From: Marinomonas sp. SBI8L
GTDB lineage: Bacteria > Pseudomonadota > Gammaproteobacteria > Pseudomonadales > Marinomonadaceae
Assembly: GCF_001624705.1 (NCBI RefSeq)
Contig: NZ_JSEO01000016.1
Span: 1 to 64,000 of the forward strand
Direction of reading: 5' to 3'
DNA length: 64,000 nucleotides
Part shown: piece after piece, positions 14,951 through 23,927 of the stretch
Layout of the letters: each line of letters begins with the position of its first letter
Numbering within the stretch: the first letter of the stretch is position 1
Translations under genes and position numbers: made by a program
Notes under the pieces: model-generated
Told to the model about the DNA's origin: nothing
The model's database searches: none
What the model saw: only the letters and a program-made list of their open reading frames with translations

Positions 14951-16300
14951 TTAGAGGATTTGCTTAAGGATATGGTCTACCTTGGTGCGGTGAATACGCT
15001 TAATCAGCTTTTTCACTTCATTAGGGTAGCTATTAACATTGTCTATCATGAGATAGCTATTCACTCGGGTGCAGTGCTGCATGATGCAGGCGAGCTCTTT
15101 CTCGTTTTGTTCTGCTAATAGTTGGTTTTTATCATGAACTAAAATGGCATTCTCTAAATCCAGTTTCCACGCTCGTGGATTCAGATTATTCCCTGTGATC
15201 ATCATATATTGCTGATCAACCCAGATGCCTTTTAAGTGAAAGCTATTGTTATCATGACGCCATAGGTTTAGAGATAACTGGCCCTTGTTAATGGCACTCT
15301 CATTTTGCTTAGCAAACTTTCTTAGATTCACTTCATATAGATAAGGTAAACCTGCAATCGTTTTAAAAGGCTCACTTGGTGGGATAAAGAAGTCGTTAGC
15401 TGTTTTATCGCCCACTATGATATTAATTTTTACACCACGTTTTAGTGCGAGTTTAATCTCTTTGCTAACTAATCTTGGAAAATTAAAGTAGGGGGTGCAA
15501 ATGGTAAGTTCTTTTTGAGCGCTAGCAAGTAGGGTGCAGATATGTTTATTCAAACGATTTTTGCGTTTACCTAAGCCTATTAGCGGGGTTAAGCCTACTT
15601 GATTTGCGCTAATGCTTTGGTTATCAAAGTGATAACTGGCACTTTGCAGTTGGCTTCTTAGGTTTTTTATTGCCCCTTTTAACGCCTTGGTTGTTGGTCT
15701 TACTTGCTTGTTTAAGCAGTTTACCGCATCGCTATCCGTCAGTGTGTCTACGATAAAAGCAGACATGGTATCGGCAAGGGCTTTGTTTTGCAGTACATGA
15801 TATCTATCGTATCTGTATCTATCTTGTTGCGCTAAATACACATCGTTTAAGCTGGCGCCACTATAGATAACCCTATCATCGACAATAAAGCCTTTAAGGT
15901 GAAGTACGCCAAATACTTCTCGGTTTCTAACGGGTACGCCAAGTACTTCTATCTGGTGTTCGTAGGCTTCTGCATACTCTCTATAAAAAGCCGCATTACC
16001 ATCGGACTTATTCGCACCAATTAAACCACGTTGTGCTCTGTGCCAATCAACCAGCACTCTAATATCTAATTTTGGATTTGCTTGTTTGGCTTGGTAGAGT
16101 GACGTAAGAATATCTCTACCAGCAGCATCATCTTGTAAGTAAAGGGCAACTAGATAGATACGTTGTTTAGCTTGGCTAATTTCAAGGTGTAATCGTTCAC
16201 GAAAGGAACCTGCATCAAGCAGTGTTTCTAAGTTTTCTGGGGCATGGGCAATGCATGGAAGTTTCTCAATACGCTGCCTATTAGCTAGTGCTAAATCCAT
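14951..16300 (-). CDS. pssA: CDP-diacylglycerol-serine O-phosphatidyltransferase
   Basis: 449 residues, close in length and sequence to E. coli PssA (451). It makes phosphatidylserine, the precursor of phosphatidylethanolamine, from CDP-diacylglycerol and serine at the membrane surface. It is a phospholipase-D-superfamily enzyme with two HKD motifs: HLKGFIVDD (about residue 133) and FHLKGIWVDQQ (about 357). Other matching blocks are VALYLQDD, LVDWHRAQRG, YSGASLNDVYL, ICTPYFNFP, VGDKTANDFFIP and ITGNNLNPRAW. It stands alone on the minus strand. Strongest functional call in this region. Confidence 0.95.
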   Translation of the reverse strand: MDLALANRQRIEKLPCIAHAPENLETLLDAGSFRERLHLEISQAKQRIYLVALYLQDDAAGRDILTSLYQAKQANPKLDIRVLVDWHRAQRGLIGANKSDGNAAFYREYAEAYEHQIEVLGVPVRNREVFGVLHLKGFIVDDRVIYSGASLNDVYLAQQDRYRYDRYHVLQNKALADTMSAFIVDTLTDSDAVNCLNKQVRPTTKALKGAIKNLRSQLQSASYHFDNQSISANQVGLTPLIGLGKRKNRLNKHICTLLASAQKELTICTPYFNFPRLVSKEIKLALKRGVKINIIVGDKTANDFFIPPSEPFKTIAGLPYLYEVNLRKFAKQNESAINKGQLSLNLWRHDNNSFHLKGIWVDQQYMMITGNNLNPRAWKLDLENAILVHDKNQLLAEQNEKELACIMQHCTRVNSYLMIDNVNSYPNEVKKLIKRIHRTKVDHILKQIL

Positions 16301-16584
16301 TCTCGTCTCGTTTGTGCGATCTAAATATAAAAGATAAAAAGTGTAGAATCTAAAAAAAGCGGGATTATAGCAGAAACAGTTTAATTTCTTCTAATCTTGA
16401 GGCGAAATTAGAGTTTCTAAACCCGTTTCAGATATCCGTTTATAAAGTTTTTAACCCTTGGCTTTCTATTTAAAGTGTGACTGATATCATCCACGGCCTG
16501 TATGGCACTTTCGAATGAGTGAAATTTAAGCAGCTAATCGATTAGTTTTTCTAATTGAGTGCAATTAACACAAGAGGTAAGGGA

Positions 16585-17022
16585 ATGAAGCAAGCAATAG
16601 TACACGTCTCTCTAGTCGTCAGAGATTATGATGAAGCCATTGATTTTTATGTTAATAAACTTAAATTCGATTTAATCGAAGACTTATACCTGCCAGAAGA
16701 AGATAAACGCTGGGTTGTTGTCGCACCTCCTGGTTCAAAAGAAATGAGTTTGTTATTAGCCAGAGCCTCAAAACCGGAACAAGAAGACTTTATTGGTTAC
16801 CAATCTGGTGGACGTGTGTTCTTGTTTTTGAATACAGATGATTTCTGGCGTGACTATGAAAGAATGAAAGGTTTAGGAATTGAGTTTGTTAGAGACCCAA
16901 AAGAGCAGTCCTATGGCACAGTCGCTGTCTTTAAAGATCTGTATGGTAACTTGTGGGATTTGCTTCAGCTTAAGGAAGATCATCCTGTTATGTCTCGCAT
17001 GCTAGCAAGAGCAAGTGAATAG
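16585..17022 (+). CDS. Glyoxalase/VOC-family protein
   Basis: 145 residues from ATG 16585, chosen for its ribosome site (AAGAGGTAAGGG); a longer frame from 16555 has none. It has the two beta-alpha-beta-beta-beta repeats of the vicinal-oxygen-chelate fold: VHVSLVVRDYDEAIDFYVNKL at the start (His7 is a metal ligand candidate) and FKDLYGNLWDLLQL at the end, with a glutamate or aspartate as later ligand. Members include lactoylglutathione lyases, dioxygenases and resistance proteins; the substrate cannot be read from sequence. The GNAT gene follows 18 bases later, so they share a transcript. Confidence 0.75.
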   Translation: MKQAIVHVSLVVRDYDEAIDFYVNKLKFDLIEDLYLPEEDKRWVVVAPPGSKEMSLLLARASKPEQEDFIGYQSGGRVFLFLNTDDFWRDYERMKGLGIEFVRDPKEQSYGTVAVFKDLYGNLWDLLQLKEDHPVMSRMLARASE

Positions 17023-17040
17023 GACTTAGGAGAGAGTCTC

Positions 17041-17901
17041 GTGGCAGAATTACATATTCGAAAAATGACCCAAGAAGAGCTCGGTTTAGCATTAAGTTGG
17101 GCTGCAATGGAGGGCTGGAATCCAGGTTTACACGATGCGAAAACCTACTTTCTTGCAGATCCGAATGGCTTCTTACTTGCCGAGTTCGATGGAGAGCCAA
17201 TAGGCTGTATCTCGGCGATTAAATATTCCCCAGACTTTGCTTTTATTGGTTTTTATTTAGTAAAGCCTGAGTTTCGTGGGCAGGGTTACGGCATGCAGCT
17301 TTGGCAAGCGGCAATGTCTTATTTATCTGGCTGTAATATTGGTTTAGATGGTGTGGCTGCTCAGCAAGCAAACTATCAAAAATCAGGGTTTCAACTGGCT
17401 TACGCCAATGTGCGTTTTCAAGGTGAAGTGAGTCTAGTGAATGCCGATAAGCCAAATAAGCTTAAAGGCGCTGCAGTGCCTCTTGGAACTGTGCCACTTT
17501 CATCTTTATTTACTTATGAAAACGCCTTTTTTCCTGCTGATCGCACGGCTTTTGTTCAAGCTTGGGTTGAGCAAGATGATGCTGACGCTTTGGCTTATGT
17601 GGACGAGGGTAGCGTACAAGGTTATGGGGTCATCAGGCAGTGCCAAACGGGTTATAAAATCGCGCCTTTGTTTGCCGATTCGGCAGAGATAGCGAGGTCT
17701 TTAATTGCTACTTTAACGACTGATTTACCTAAAGGGGCTGCTTTCTTCTTAGATGTACCGGCCTGTCATCAAGATGCCGTGTTATTGGCAAAGGATTTTG
17801 CCATGGAACCTGTGTTTGAAACGGCTCGTATGTACACTCAAACTCAGCCAGCACTCCCATTAAACCGTATCTATGGGGTGACATCCTTTGAGATCGGCTA
17901 A
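17041..17901 (+). CDS. GNAT acetyltransferase with YitH/Acetyltransf_18-like C-terminus
   Basis: 286 residues from a GTG start with GGAGAG upstream. Residues 1-135 form a GNAT domain; the acetyl-CoA loop is FRGQGYG in YLVKPEFRGQGYGMQLW. Residues 150-286 form a second, GNAT-like domain (VQGYGVIRQCQTGYKIAPLFAD), the arrangement found in the YitH group. The acetylated substrate is unknown. It is the second gene after the glyoxalase-fold gene. Confidence 0.72.
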   Translation: MAELHIRKMTQEELGLALSWAAMEGWNPGLHDAKTYFLADPNGFLLAEFDGEPIGCISAIKYSPDFAFIGFYLVKPEFRGQGYGMQLWQAAMSYLSGCNIGLDGVAAQQANYQKSGFQLAYANVRFQGEVSLVNADKPNKLKGAAVPLGTVPLSSLFTYENAFFPADRTAFVQAWVEQDDADALAYVDEGSVQGYGVIRQCQTGYKIAPLFADSAEIARSLIATLTTDLPKGAAFFLDVPACHQDAVLLAKDFAMEPVFETARMYTQTQPALPLNRIYGVTSFEIG

Positions 17902-18004
17902 AAGATAAGACAAACTTTTCAAAGTATAAAAAGAATTTGTATTATGAAATGATATTCTCTCGAATCTAGAACGTTAGAAACATACAATATAAGGCGTTTT
18001 TTCG

Positions 18005-18028
18005 TTGATGAGATCCTCATCAATTTTT
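18005..18028 (+). terminator. Intrinsic terminator-like hairpin before the RidA gene
   Basis: TTGATGAG (18005-18012) pairs perfectly with CTCATCAA (18016-18023) around a three-base loop, followed by TTTTT and then a second T-run. It would end the transcript of the GNAT gene, or attenuate the RidA gene that starts at 18055. Confidence 0.6.
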
Positions 18029-18054
18029 ACTTTTTAATTAATAGGAATCACGCC

Positions 18055-18402
18055 ATGACCATTACTCGCATGCAAACAGACGAAAGAGTTAGCCGCATTG
18101 TTATCCATAATGAGACGGTATACCTTTGTGGTCAGGTACCACACGATGTGACAGAAGATATGGCTGGCCAGACAAAATCTGTACTAGCGCGTATTGATGA
18201 GCATCTAAAAGAAGCGGGTACAGATAATACTAAAATCCTATCTGCTTTAATCCATGTTAAAGATAACAAGGATGTACCTACATTTAATGCCCTATGGAAT
18301 GAGTGGCTACCTATGGGTTCTGCACCTGCTCGTACTTGCGTTCAAGCAACTATGGTACGTGACACTGTTTTGGTTGAAGTGACAGTGACTGCTGCACTTT
18401 AA
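18055..18402 (+). CDS. RidA-family (YjgF/YER057c) deaminase
   Basis: 115 residues. RidA proteins hydrolyse reactive enamine/imine intermediates released by PLP enzymes such as threonine and serine dehydratases. Visible family features: YLCGQVP at residues 23-29, the conserved Arg in SAPARTCVQA (about residue 95) that binds the carboxylate, and VLVEVTVTAAL at the end. The form with CGQVP places it in the YoaB/Rid-other branch rather than canonical RidA, so its substrate may differ. It sits between two terminators, so it is a single-gene unit. D-serine dehydratase, a possible source of substrate, is encoded 3.1 kb away. Confidence 0.8.
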   Translation: MTITRMQTDERVSRIVIHNETVYLCGQVPHDVTEDMAGQTKSVLARIDEHLKEAGTDNTKILSALIHVKDNKDVPTFNALWNEWLPMGSAPARTCVQATMVRDTVLVEVTVTAAL

Positions 18403-18416
18403 TTTAAGATCCTAAG

Positions 18417-18451
18417 AAAAGCTGCAACATCTAGGTGTTGCGGCTTTTTTT
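18417..18451 (+). terminator. Intrinsic terminator of the RidA gene
   Basis: GCTGCAACA (18421-18429) pairs with TGTTGCGGC (18436-18444) with one wobble, followed by TTTTTTT. AAAA on the 5' side makes it nearly bidirectional. Confidence 0.88.
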
Positions 18452-18854
18452 GTGCCTCAAATATATTAATTTTATAGATAGAAGCACTTTGAGATGAGGC
18501 TTGGTCATACTGAGATGGTGTGTTTGGTTTAAGACAAAATGGGAAGTATGGAAAGTATTAAAAAGCGCCCAGCCAGTAAGAAAGAAGCGACAACCTCTCT
18601 TACAGGAGGTCAAATCGCTTAATCAACAGCTAACCATTATGCTGGGTACATGTTAATGATTAGCTTAATCAAGTAAGCATTTTGACCTAAGGGCAAAATG
18701 GGTAACCTAATAGGAAAAACAATCAAACTAGGCTTGGTTTACCTTATAGACAGATAACGCAAAGCAAGCAGCCTAACTTGCTTAAACGCCGAACTATCAA
18801 CTGATTCTCACCAGTTGATAGCCCTAATCAGTCTTTAAGGGGAATAAAGAAGGA
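18452..18854. other. Intergenic region with hairpin 18794-18821
   Basis: No gene is seen. CTATCAACTG (18794-18803) and CAGTTGATAG (18812-18821) form a perfect ten-base stem with an eight-base loop, 33 bases after the stop of the minus-strand porin gene. There is no T-run, but it probably marks that gene's 3' end. Confidence 0.5.
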
Positions 18855-19571
18855 TTAAAGGTGTGCTTTTAGCAATAGGCTAACGGCATTCTGATCTTGG
18901 TCGTTGATACCAAATTGGTTTGTCCAATAAGAGTATTCAACACCCACTTTTACTTTGTTGTCTGTGCCTAACATAGGGCCAATGTTGTAAGTGATTTGTG
19001 GGGTAAAGTTCATGCTGTTTTTCTTGCTATCCACGTCGTTCGCGAAAGAGTAATCCATGAAACCATCAATACCAAAGTTGCCACTGCTATAACCAAACGC
19101 CAGCGTTAGTTGGTAATCTTTAGAATTACCATAGAACTCTTCATTGTTGGCCATATAAACCGTTGCGCTAGCGAAATCTAGGCCAGGAACATTCAAGTTA
19201 GAGCCAATACCAAAGAGGTAGTTATCTAAGCTTTGTCCACCTTGTGTTGTACCAAATTCATAGGTAAAGGCTGCATTAATATCCTTGAAAAAACCGTCAT
19301 CACTTAGTTTTGTTAAAGTGAAAGATGGGCTGAACTCACCGTAAGACTCAGAGTAAGAACCACCTTTGTGACGATCTTGGAAGAAGAAGAGGTTACCCCA
19401 GCTATGGCCAGAGACGTGCTCTAGTGTCATGGTGGTAATATCGACATCTTTAGCGAATTCGTAATTACTTCCATTTAACAGAGATACGCTTGTATCAGAC
19501 CAGAATTGTTCCGCTTGTGCTGGTATCGAAACTAGAGAGGCAGCAGCAAGGGCTAATAGTGTTTTTTGCAT
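18855..19571 (-). CDS. Tsx/OmpK-like outer-membrane channel
   Basis: 238 residues with a signal peptide (MQKTLLALAAASLVSIPAQA, cut before EQFWSD). The mature part is a beta barrel: alternating strands with FSDTSVSLL-like start, FFFQDRH, and an aromatic-rich last strand ending in L (NAVSLLLKAHL). The layout SVSLLNGSNYEFAKDVDITTMTLEH in segments fits the nucleoside-channel Tsx/OmpK family. It probably lets nucleosides or similar small solutes cross the outer membrane; substrate not certain. A 500-base AT-rich region upstream suggests complex regulation. Confidence 0.8.
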   Translation of the reverse strand: MQKTLLALAAASLVSIPAQAEQFWSDTSVSLLNGSNYEFAKDVDITTMTLEHVSGHSWGNLFFFQDRHKGGSYSESYGEFSPSFTLTKLSDDGFFKDINAAFTYEFGTTQGGQSLDNYLFGIGSNLNVPGLDFASATVYMANNEEFYGNSKDYQLTLAFGYSSGNFGIDGFMDYSFANDVDSKKNSMNFTPQITYNIGPMLGTDNKVKVGVEYSYWTNQFGINDQDQNAVSLLLKAHL

Positions 19572-20020
19572 GGATAAACTCCGTCGTAATGTTCAATCTT
19601 TGGTTAATTTATTTTTATTTTTTCTGATAAACGACCTACAAATAAAAAGCTGTACGATCGTTCAGATTTCTTCAGAAGACCCATGCATGCTAGCTTTGTG
19701 GCGCAGCTGAAACAATTGTTAAAGATTTCACAAGGTGAGTAACTAGATGTTTTAGATAAGAGAAAATTTATATTTAAATCGAGGTTGATAATAAAGTTTC
19801 AAATTAAATAAAAGTGAAATATTTAGTCTTTTTCTCATGTTTTTAGAGAGTTAGCGAAAGCTGATGAAAATGACCAAGAAGACAGGAATGAGGCTAAAAA
19901 AGTAACGAGAATTAGCTTAAAAAAAGATCAGATTTTTATTTAAAAAAACTTGTTTTTCGCTTTTTAGCGCTAAATTTCGTCATTAATTGTACGTTTTGGT
20001 TTTGTCTAAAGTTTATAAAA
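19572..20020. promoter_or_regulatory. AT-rich upstream region of the Tsx/OmpK-like gene
   Basis: No gene is seen in about 450 bases. It is very rich in A and T, with poly-A and poly-T tracts around 19600-19625 and 19915-19950. It must hold the porin promoter; I cannot choose the exact site by eye. Confidence 0.35.
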
Positions 20021-20024
20021 AGCC

Positions 20025-20060
20025 AAAAAAAGGGTCTAACCAAGTGGCTAGACCCTTTTT
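20025..20060 (-). terminator. Bidirectional intrinsic terminator of the alanine symporter gene
   Basis: GGGTCTA (20032-20038) pairs with TAGACCC (20049-20055); further pairs extend into the loop. AAAAAAA on the left gives a T-run on the minus strand, and TTTTT follows on the plus strand. It lies 27 bases after the symporter stop. Confidence 0.88.
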
Positions 20061-20081
20061 ATTTGTGACGTTACAACTTAA

Positions 20082-21458
20082 TTATTCCGCCAATTGAGCC
20101 GCTTCTTTCTTCTGCTTATCGAAGAATTCACGTGTCAACTGGAACACTACTGGGCTAAGAACCACAATAGCGATCAAGTTAGGTAAGGCCATCATAGCGT
20201 TAAGTGTGTCAGCTAATAACCAAACAAAGTCTAAGCTCAATGTCGCACCTACTGGGATAGCAAGTATCCATAGAATACGGTATGGCTTAATTGCTTTAAC
20301 ACCAAGTAAGAACTCAACACAACGCTCACCATAGAAAGACCAACCTATGATAGTTGTGAAAGCAAATATAGCTAGAGAGATAGCTACTAGGTAGTTACCT
20401 ATACCTGGTAATGCTTGAGCAAAAGCTGCAGACGTTAACGCCGCACCAGAAGTACCACTTGTCCATAGACCTGAAGACACAATAACAAGACCAGTAATAG
20501 TACAGATTAGGATGGTGTCTAGGAATGTACCTAGCATAGCAACCAAACCTTGACGAACTGGATCTTTAGTTTGTGCAGCAGCATGAGCGATTGGCGCTGA
20601 GCCTAGGCCCGCTTCGTTCGAGAACACACCACGAGCCACACCGAAACGAATCGCAGCCCAAACAGCAGCACCCGCAAAGCCACCTTCAGCCGCATGGCCA
20701 GTGAAAGCACTTTCAAGGATTAAAGACATAGCAGGCCCAATTTGGTCCGCATTTGTCGCAAGAACGATAAGACCTGCAATGATATAAGCAACAGCCATGA
20801 AAGGTACAAGAGCACCTGCCACAGAACCGATACGCTTAATACCACCCATCAATACAGCACCAACAAGTACCATAACGATCAGGCCAGTAATGAGAGGTGA
20901 AACAGAGAAGTTAGTTTCAATAACTTGTGCAATAGAGTTAGATTGCACGCCGTTACCGATACCGAAACCAGCAATTGCACCGAAGATAGCGAAAGTCGTA
21001 CCTAACCAAGCCCAGTTTTTACCCATACCGTTCTTGATGTAGTACATAGGACCACCCACATGGTTACCTTCTTCATCTACTTCACGGTATTTTACAGCTA
21101 ATACAGCTTCTGCATACTTGGTAGCCATACCAACAAGTGCAGTCATCCACATCCAGAATAGTGCACCTGGACCCCCTAAAAATACTGCGGTAGCAACACC
21201 TGCAATATTACCTGTACCAACTGTCGCAGCCATGGCAGTCATTAGGGCTTGATAAGGAGGAACTTCACCCTCACTTTCTTCGCCTTTTTCTGCTTTTGTG
21301 CCACCTGCAAGTAGTTTAAAGCCAGTGCCGAGTTTTAAAATAGGCATAAGTTTTAAACCTATACTCATAAAAAATCCGACCCCAAGAATGAGAATTAGCA
21401 TAGGCCAACCCCACACTATGCCATTTACCGTGCCGATAAAATTCGTTAAAGCTTCCAT
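20082..21458 (-). CDS. Sodium/alanine symporter (AGCS family)
   Basis: 458 residues with about 11 membrane helices. The family signatures are clear: ALMTAMAATVGTGNIAGVATA (residues about 70-90), GGPGALFWMWM, GGPMYYIKNG, and NEAGLGSAPIAHAAA near residue 280. It imports alanine or glycine together with Na+ (or H+) across the inner membrane. The Mrp antiporter in the same window would maintain the Na+ gradient. It is followed by its own terminator and lies just downstream of dsdA, so uptake of small amino acids and D-serine breakdown may be linked; direct D-serine transport is a guess. Confidence 0.9.
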   Translation of the reverse strand: MEALTNFIGTVNGIVWGWPMLILILGVGFFMSIGLKLMPILKLGTGFKLLAGGTKAEKGEESEGEVPPYQALMTAMAATVGTGNIAGVATAVFLGGPGALFWMWMTALVGMATKYAEAVLAVKYREVDEEGNHVGGPMYYIKNGMGKNWAWLGTTFAIFGAIAGFGIGNGVQSNSIAQVIETNFSVSPLITGLIVMVLVGAVLMGGIKRIGSVAGALVPFMAVAYIIAGLIVLATNADQIGPAMSLILESAFTGHAAEGGFAGAAVWAAIRFGVARGVFSNEAGLGSAPIAHAAAQTKDPVRQGLVAMLGTFLDTILICTITGLVIVSSGLWTSGTSGAALTSAAFAQALPGIGNYLVAISLAIFAFTTIIGWSFYGERCVEFLLGVKAIKPYRILWILAIPVGATLSLDFVWLLADTLNAMMALPNLIAIVVLSPVVFQLTREFFDKQKKEAAQLAE

Positions 21459-21551
21459 CGAAAGAACTCCAGATATTGTTTTTTTTGTGTTTTTGAGTGT
21501 TCGCTAAGTGCTATAGATTTGGAAAGAGACCAAGACCAGTCAGTAACTCTC

Positions 21552-22847
21552 CTATGTGCGTCGTGCTTTATTCAGGTAGTTTTGGTATTCCTCCTCTGGT
21601 ACGAATGAGCCGCCTGTTAACCAAGCGATATGCGTAGATTGATTGATTTTCGAAACTAAATTGTGCTTGATGAGATAGTTTTGACCGGCTTCGCTTTCAA
21701 GTAGTTGAGGGCCGAGGCGTGAAATTGCAGCGGAAGGCTCAACCTCGATATTCTCTTCTTCTTTCAGCGCGAGTAGTGATTGATAGAGTTCAGTATCTGT
21801 CGCTGTATACACGCCAGATAGAAGGTGACGAGTAGCGTCACACACCCATTGTGATGCAGTACCAACAGCAAGACCGTCGGCATCTGTATCTATGCTCAGA
21901 CCCATATCTTTGACATGAATAGGATGCGAGTTATGTTTGCCCGCCATACCTAATAACATGCATGGAGCTTGTACTGGTTCGGCAAAGAAACAATGTACAT
22001 CTTCACCAAATAGGGATTTAAGGCCAAAGGTAATGCCACCAGGTGCACCGCCAACACCCGCAGGTAAATAAACAAACAGGGGGTGTTCGCTATCTACTTG
22101 GATGCCTTGGTCATCTAGCTGGGCTCTTAGCCTTAAAGCGGCTACCGCATAACCCATGAATAAATGGCTTGAATTTTCGTCATCAACAAAATAACTAAAG
22201 GGGTCTGCATCAGACTCAGCACGACCAGCGGCAACTGCTGCACCATAATCTGAGGCATGTTCAATGACTTTTACACCACGTTTTCTGAGCCTTTCTTTTT
22301 TCCATTCTTTCGCATCAGACGACATATGTACAACAGCTTTAAAGCCTAGTGCATTCGCCATAATACCAATACTTAGTCCTAGATTACCTGTACTGCCAAC
22401 AGCAATGGTATAGCGTTCGAAGAGGTCACGAGCGGGTGGATTAGCTAAGGTTTTGTAGTCGAAGTTTTGTTCGTTGATAATGCCATTTTTGATGGCAAGT
22501 GACTCGGCAAAGTGCAGTACTTCGTGAATACCGCCACGCGCTTTAATTGAGCCTGCAACGGGCAGTTGGTGGTCTGCCTTGTAGTATAAATCTGGCTTAT
22601 CTTTAGTGTTTTTCTTGCTTGCTAAAAGGGGAGATTCAATTAAACCGTTATAAGCTTCAAGCTCTAAAAAAAGGCGCGCTAGCAAGGGAGCAAAGCGCGC
22701 TAACCTAGCTTCAGCATCAAACAGTTCTTTTCGATTTGGGGTCGCTAATGGCGCAGCTGTTTTTTTAAATGCTGAGTTTAACCAGAGTAGTGGTTCAGCA
22801 TTTTGAATCTGAGTTTTTTCTTCATTTGTAATATTTAGTACTGCCAT
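21552..22847 (-). CDS. dsdA: D-serine ammonia-lyase
   Basis: 431 residues, close to E. coli DsdA (442). It converts D-serine to pyruvate and ammonia with PLP. Lys102 in PVAGSIKARGG is the PLP lysine; other blocks are VGSTGNLGLSIGIM, KAVVHMSSDAKEWKKERLR, YLPAGVGGAPGG (the phosphate-binding glycines) and DGLAVGTAS. The gene is divergent from a LysR gene at 22970 with a palindrome between them, which matches the dsdC-dsdA arrangement of enterics. The AGCS symporter gene follows 93 bases downstream on the same strand. Confidence 0.93.
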   Translation of the reverse strand: MAVLNITNEEKTQIQNAEPLLWLNSAFKKTAAPLATPNRKELFDAEARLARFAPLLARLFLELEAYNGLIESPLLASKKNTKDKPDLYYKADHQLPVAGSIKARGGIHEVLHFAESLAIKNGIINEQNFDYKTLANPPARDLFERYTIAVGSTGNLGLSIGIMANALGFKAVVHMSSDAKEWKKERLRKRGVKVIEHASDYGAAVAAGRAESDADPFSYFVDDENSSHLFMGYAVAALRLRAQLDDQGIQVDSEHPLFVYLPAGVGGAPGGITFGLKSLFGEDVHCFFAEPVQAPCMLLGMAGKHNSHPIHVKDMGLSIDTDADGLAVGTASQWVCDATRHLLSGVYTATDTELYQSLLALKEEENIEVEPSAAISRLGPQLLESEAGQNYLIKHNLVSKINQSTHIAWLTGGSFVPEEEYQNYLNKARRT

Positions 22848-22928
22848 AATGCGTCCGAATTCGTTAACATTTGTGCATCATTATGTTTTGCGATGTGAAT
22901 GAAAACAAATGATACTTTCTTAAAAGGG

Positions 22929-22945
22929 GTTTAGTTTTACTAAAC
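22929..22945. promoter_or_regulatory. LysR-type operator between dsdA and dsdC
   Basis: GTTTAGT-TTT-ACTAAAC is a perfect seven-base dyad with three-base spacer. It contains a T-N11-A LysR box (T at 22930, A at 22942). It lies 82 bases before the dsdA start and 25 bases before the regulator start, fitting an autoregulated activator site. Confidence 0.65.
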
Positions 22946-22969
22946 GGGTTTTCTATTATAGGTGATTGA

Positions 22970-23908
22970 ATGACCAAGTTGAACGCAAGAACATTCTCTT
23001 CTTTAGTATATTTTGAAGCCTGTGGTCGGCTATTGAGCTTTTCGGCGGCGGGTAAAGAACTCTGTGTCACAACTGGGGCAATTAGTCAGCAAATTAGAAA
23101 ATTAGAAGAGCAATTAGGCTTTAAGTTATTCGATCGTCAGCCAAGCGGAATCGTGTTAACGCAAGAAGGCAAAGAGATGCTGAACGTCACCCAACAATCC
23201 ATTGAGTCTGTGGAAATGGTGATACGCAGGTTACAAGCTAAATTGTCAGATAACGTGGTTAGATTAAAATCCACCCCTTCATTTGTTTTTAAATGGTTGA
23301 TTCCTAAGCTGCAAGAATTTAACTTGGAATACCCTCATATTAAGGTTGAAACCTACGCAGATGAGGCCCTATTAGAGCTTGCGGGAGCTGATTTTGATAT
23401 CGCCATTGACTATGGTGATGGTCAATACGAAGGCTTTACTTCAAACCTCTTGGTAAAAGAAACACTCTTGCCTGTGATGAGCCCAGAATACATGAAACAG
23501 GCTGATTGGAAGCAAGCGAAAACTTTAGAAGAGGCTTCACTTTTACATGATGCCATGCCTTGGATTGACGCCGAACAAGATGCTGAATGGCGATTCTGGT
23601 TAGACGAAACCAAAATTGATGGTATCGACAGTACTCAAGGCCACTTTTTTAACCGCTCATACATGGCCATAGCTGCTGCCGAAGCGGGCTTAGGTATTGC
23701 GCTTGCAAGAGCATCACAAGTAGGGGAAGAGCTTAAAAATGGGCGTTTGATCGCACCTTACAAAGGCGTACCTTCCTGTCGCGATTATTACATGTTGATC
23801 CCGAAAAAAGGCCGAGCAAACATCCATGCTTATGTGCTTAAAAACTGGTTGTTAGAGCATGTAGATATGAGAGAAGAGGTCAAAGAGCTCGATCCAAGTG
23901 CGAAATAA
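22970..23908 (+). CDS. dsdC: LysR regulator of dsdA (DsdC-like)
   Basis: 312 residues. The helix-turn-helix is residues 18-50 (SFSAAGKELCVTTGAISQQIRKLEEQLG), followed by a substrate-binding domain with a typical FEA/GcvA-like core (VRLKSTPSFVFKWLIPKL). It is divergent from dsdA, with 122 bases between the start codons and a LysR box between them. By position it should activate dsdA in response to D-serine; that is inferred from the E. coli arrangement, since the binding domain cannot show the ligand. Confidence 0.72.
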   Translation: MTKLNARTFSSLVYFEACGRLLSFSAAGKELCVTTGAISQQIRKLEEQLGFKLFDRQPSGIVLTQEGKEMLNVTQQSIESVEMVIRRLQAKLSDNVVRLKSTPSFVFKWLIPKLQEFNLEYPHIKVETYADEALLELAGADFDIAIDYGDGQYEGFTSNLLVKETLLPVMSPEYMKQADWKQAKTLEEASLLHDAMPWIDAEQDAEWRFWLDETKIDGIDSTQGHFFNRSYMAIAAAEAGLGIALARASQVGEELKNGRLIAPYKGVPSCRDYYMLIPKKGRANIHAYVLKNWLLEHVDMREEVKELDPSAK

Positions 23909-23927
23909 CCGTCATCGCCTGTGTTAT

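Noticed and set aside
18431-18613. Minus-strand 60-codon frame over the RidA terminator
   Set aside because: It covers the intrinsic terminator at 18417-18451 and has no family features.
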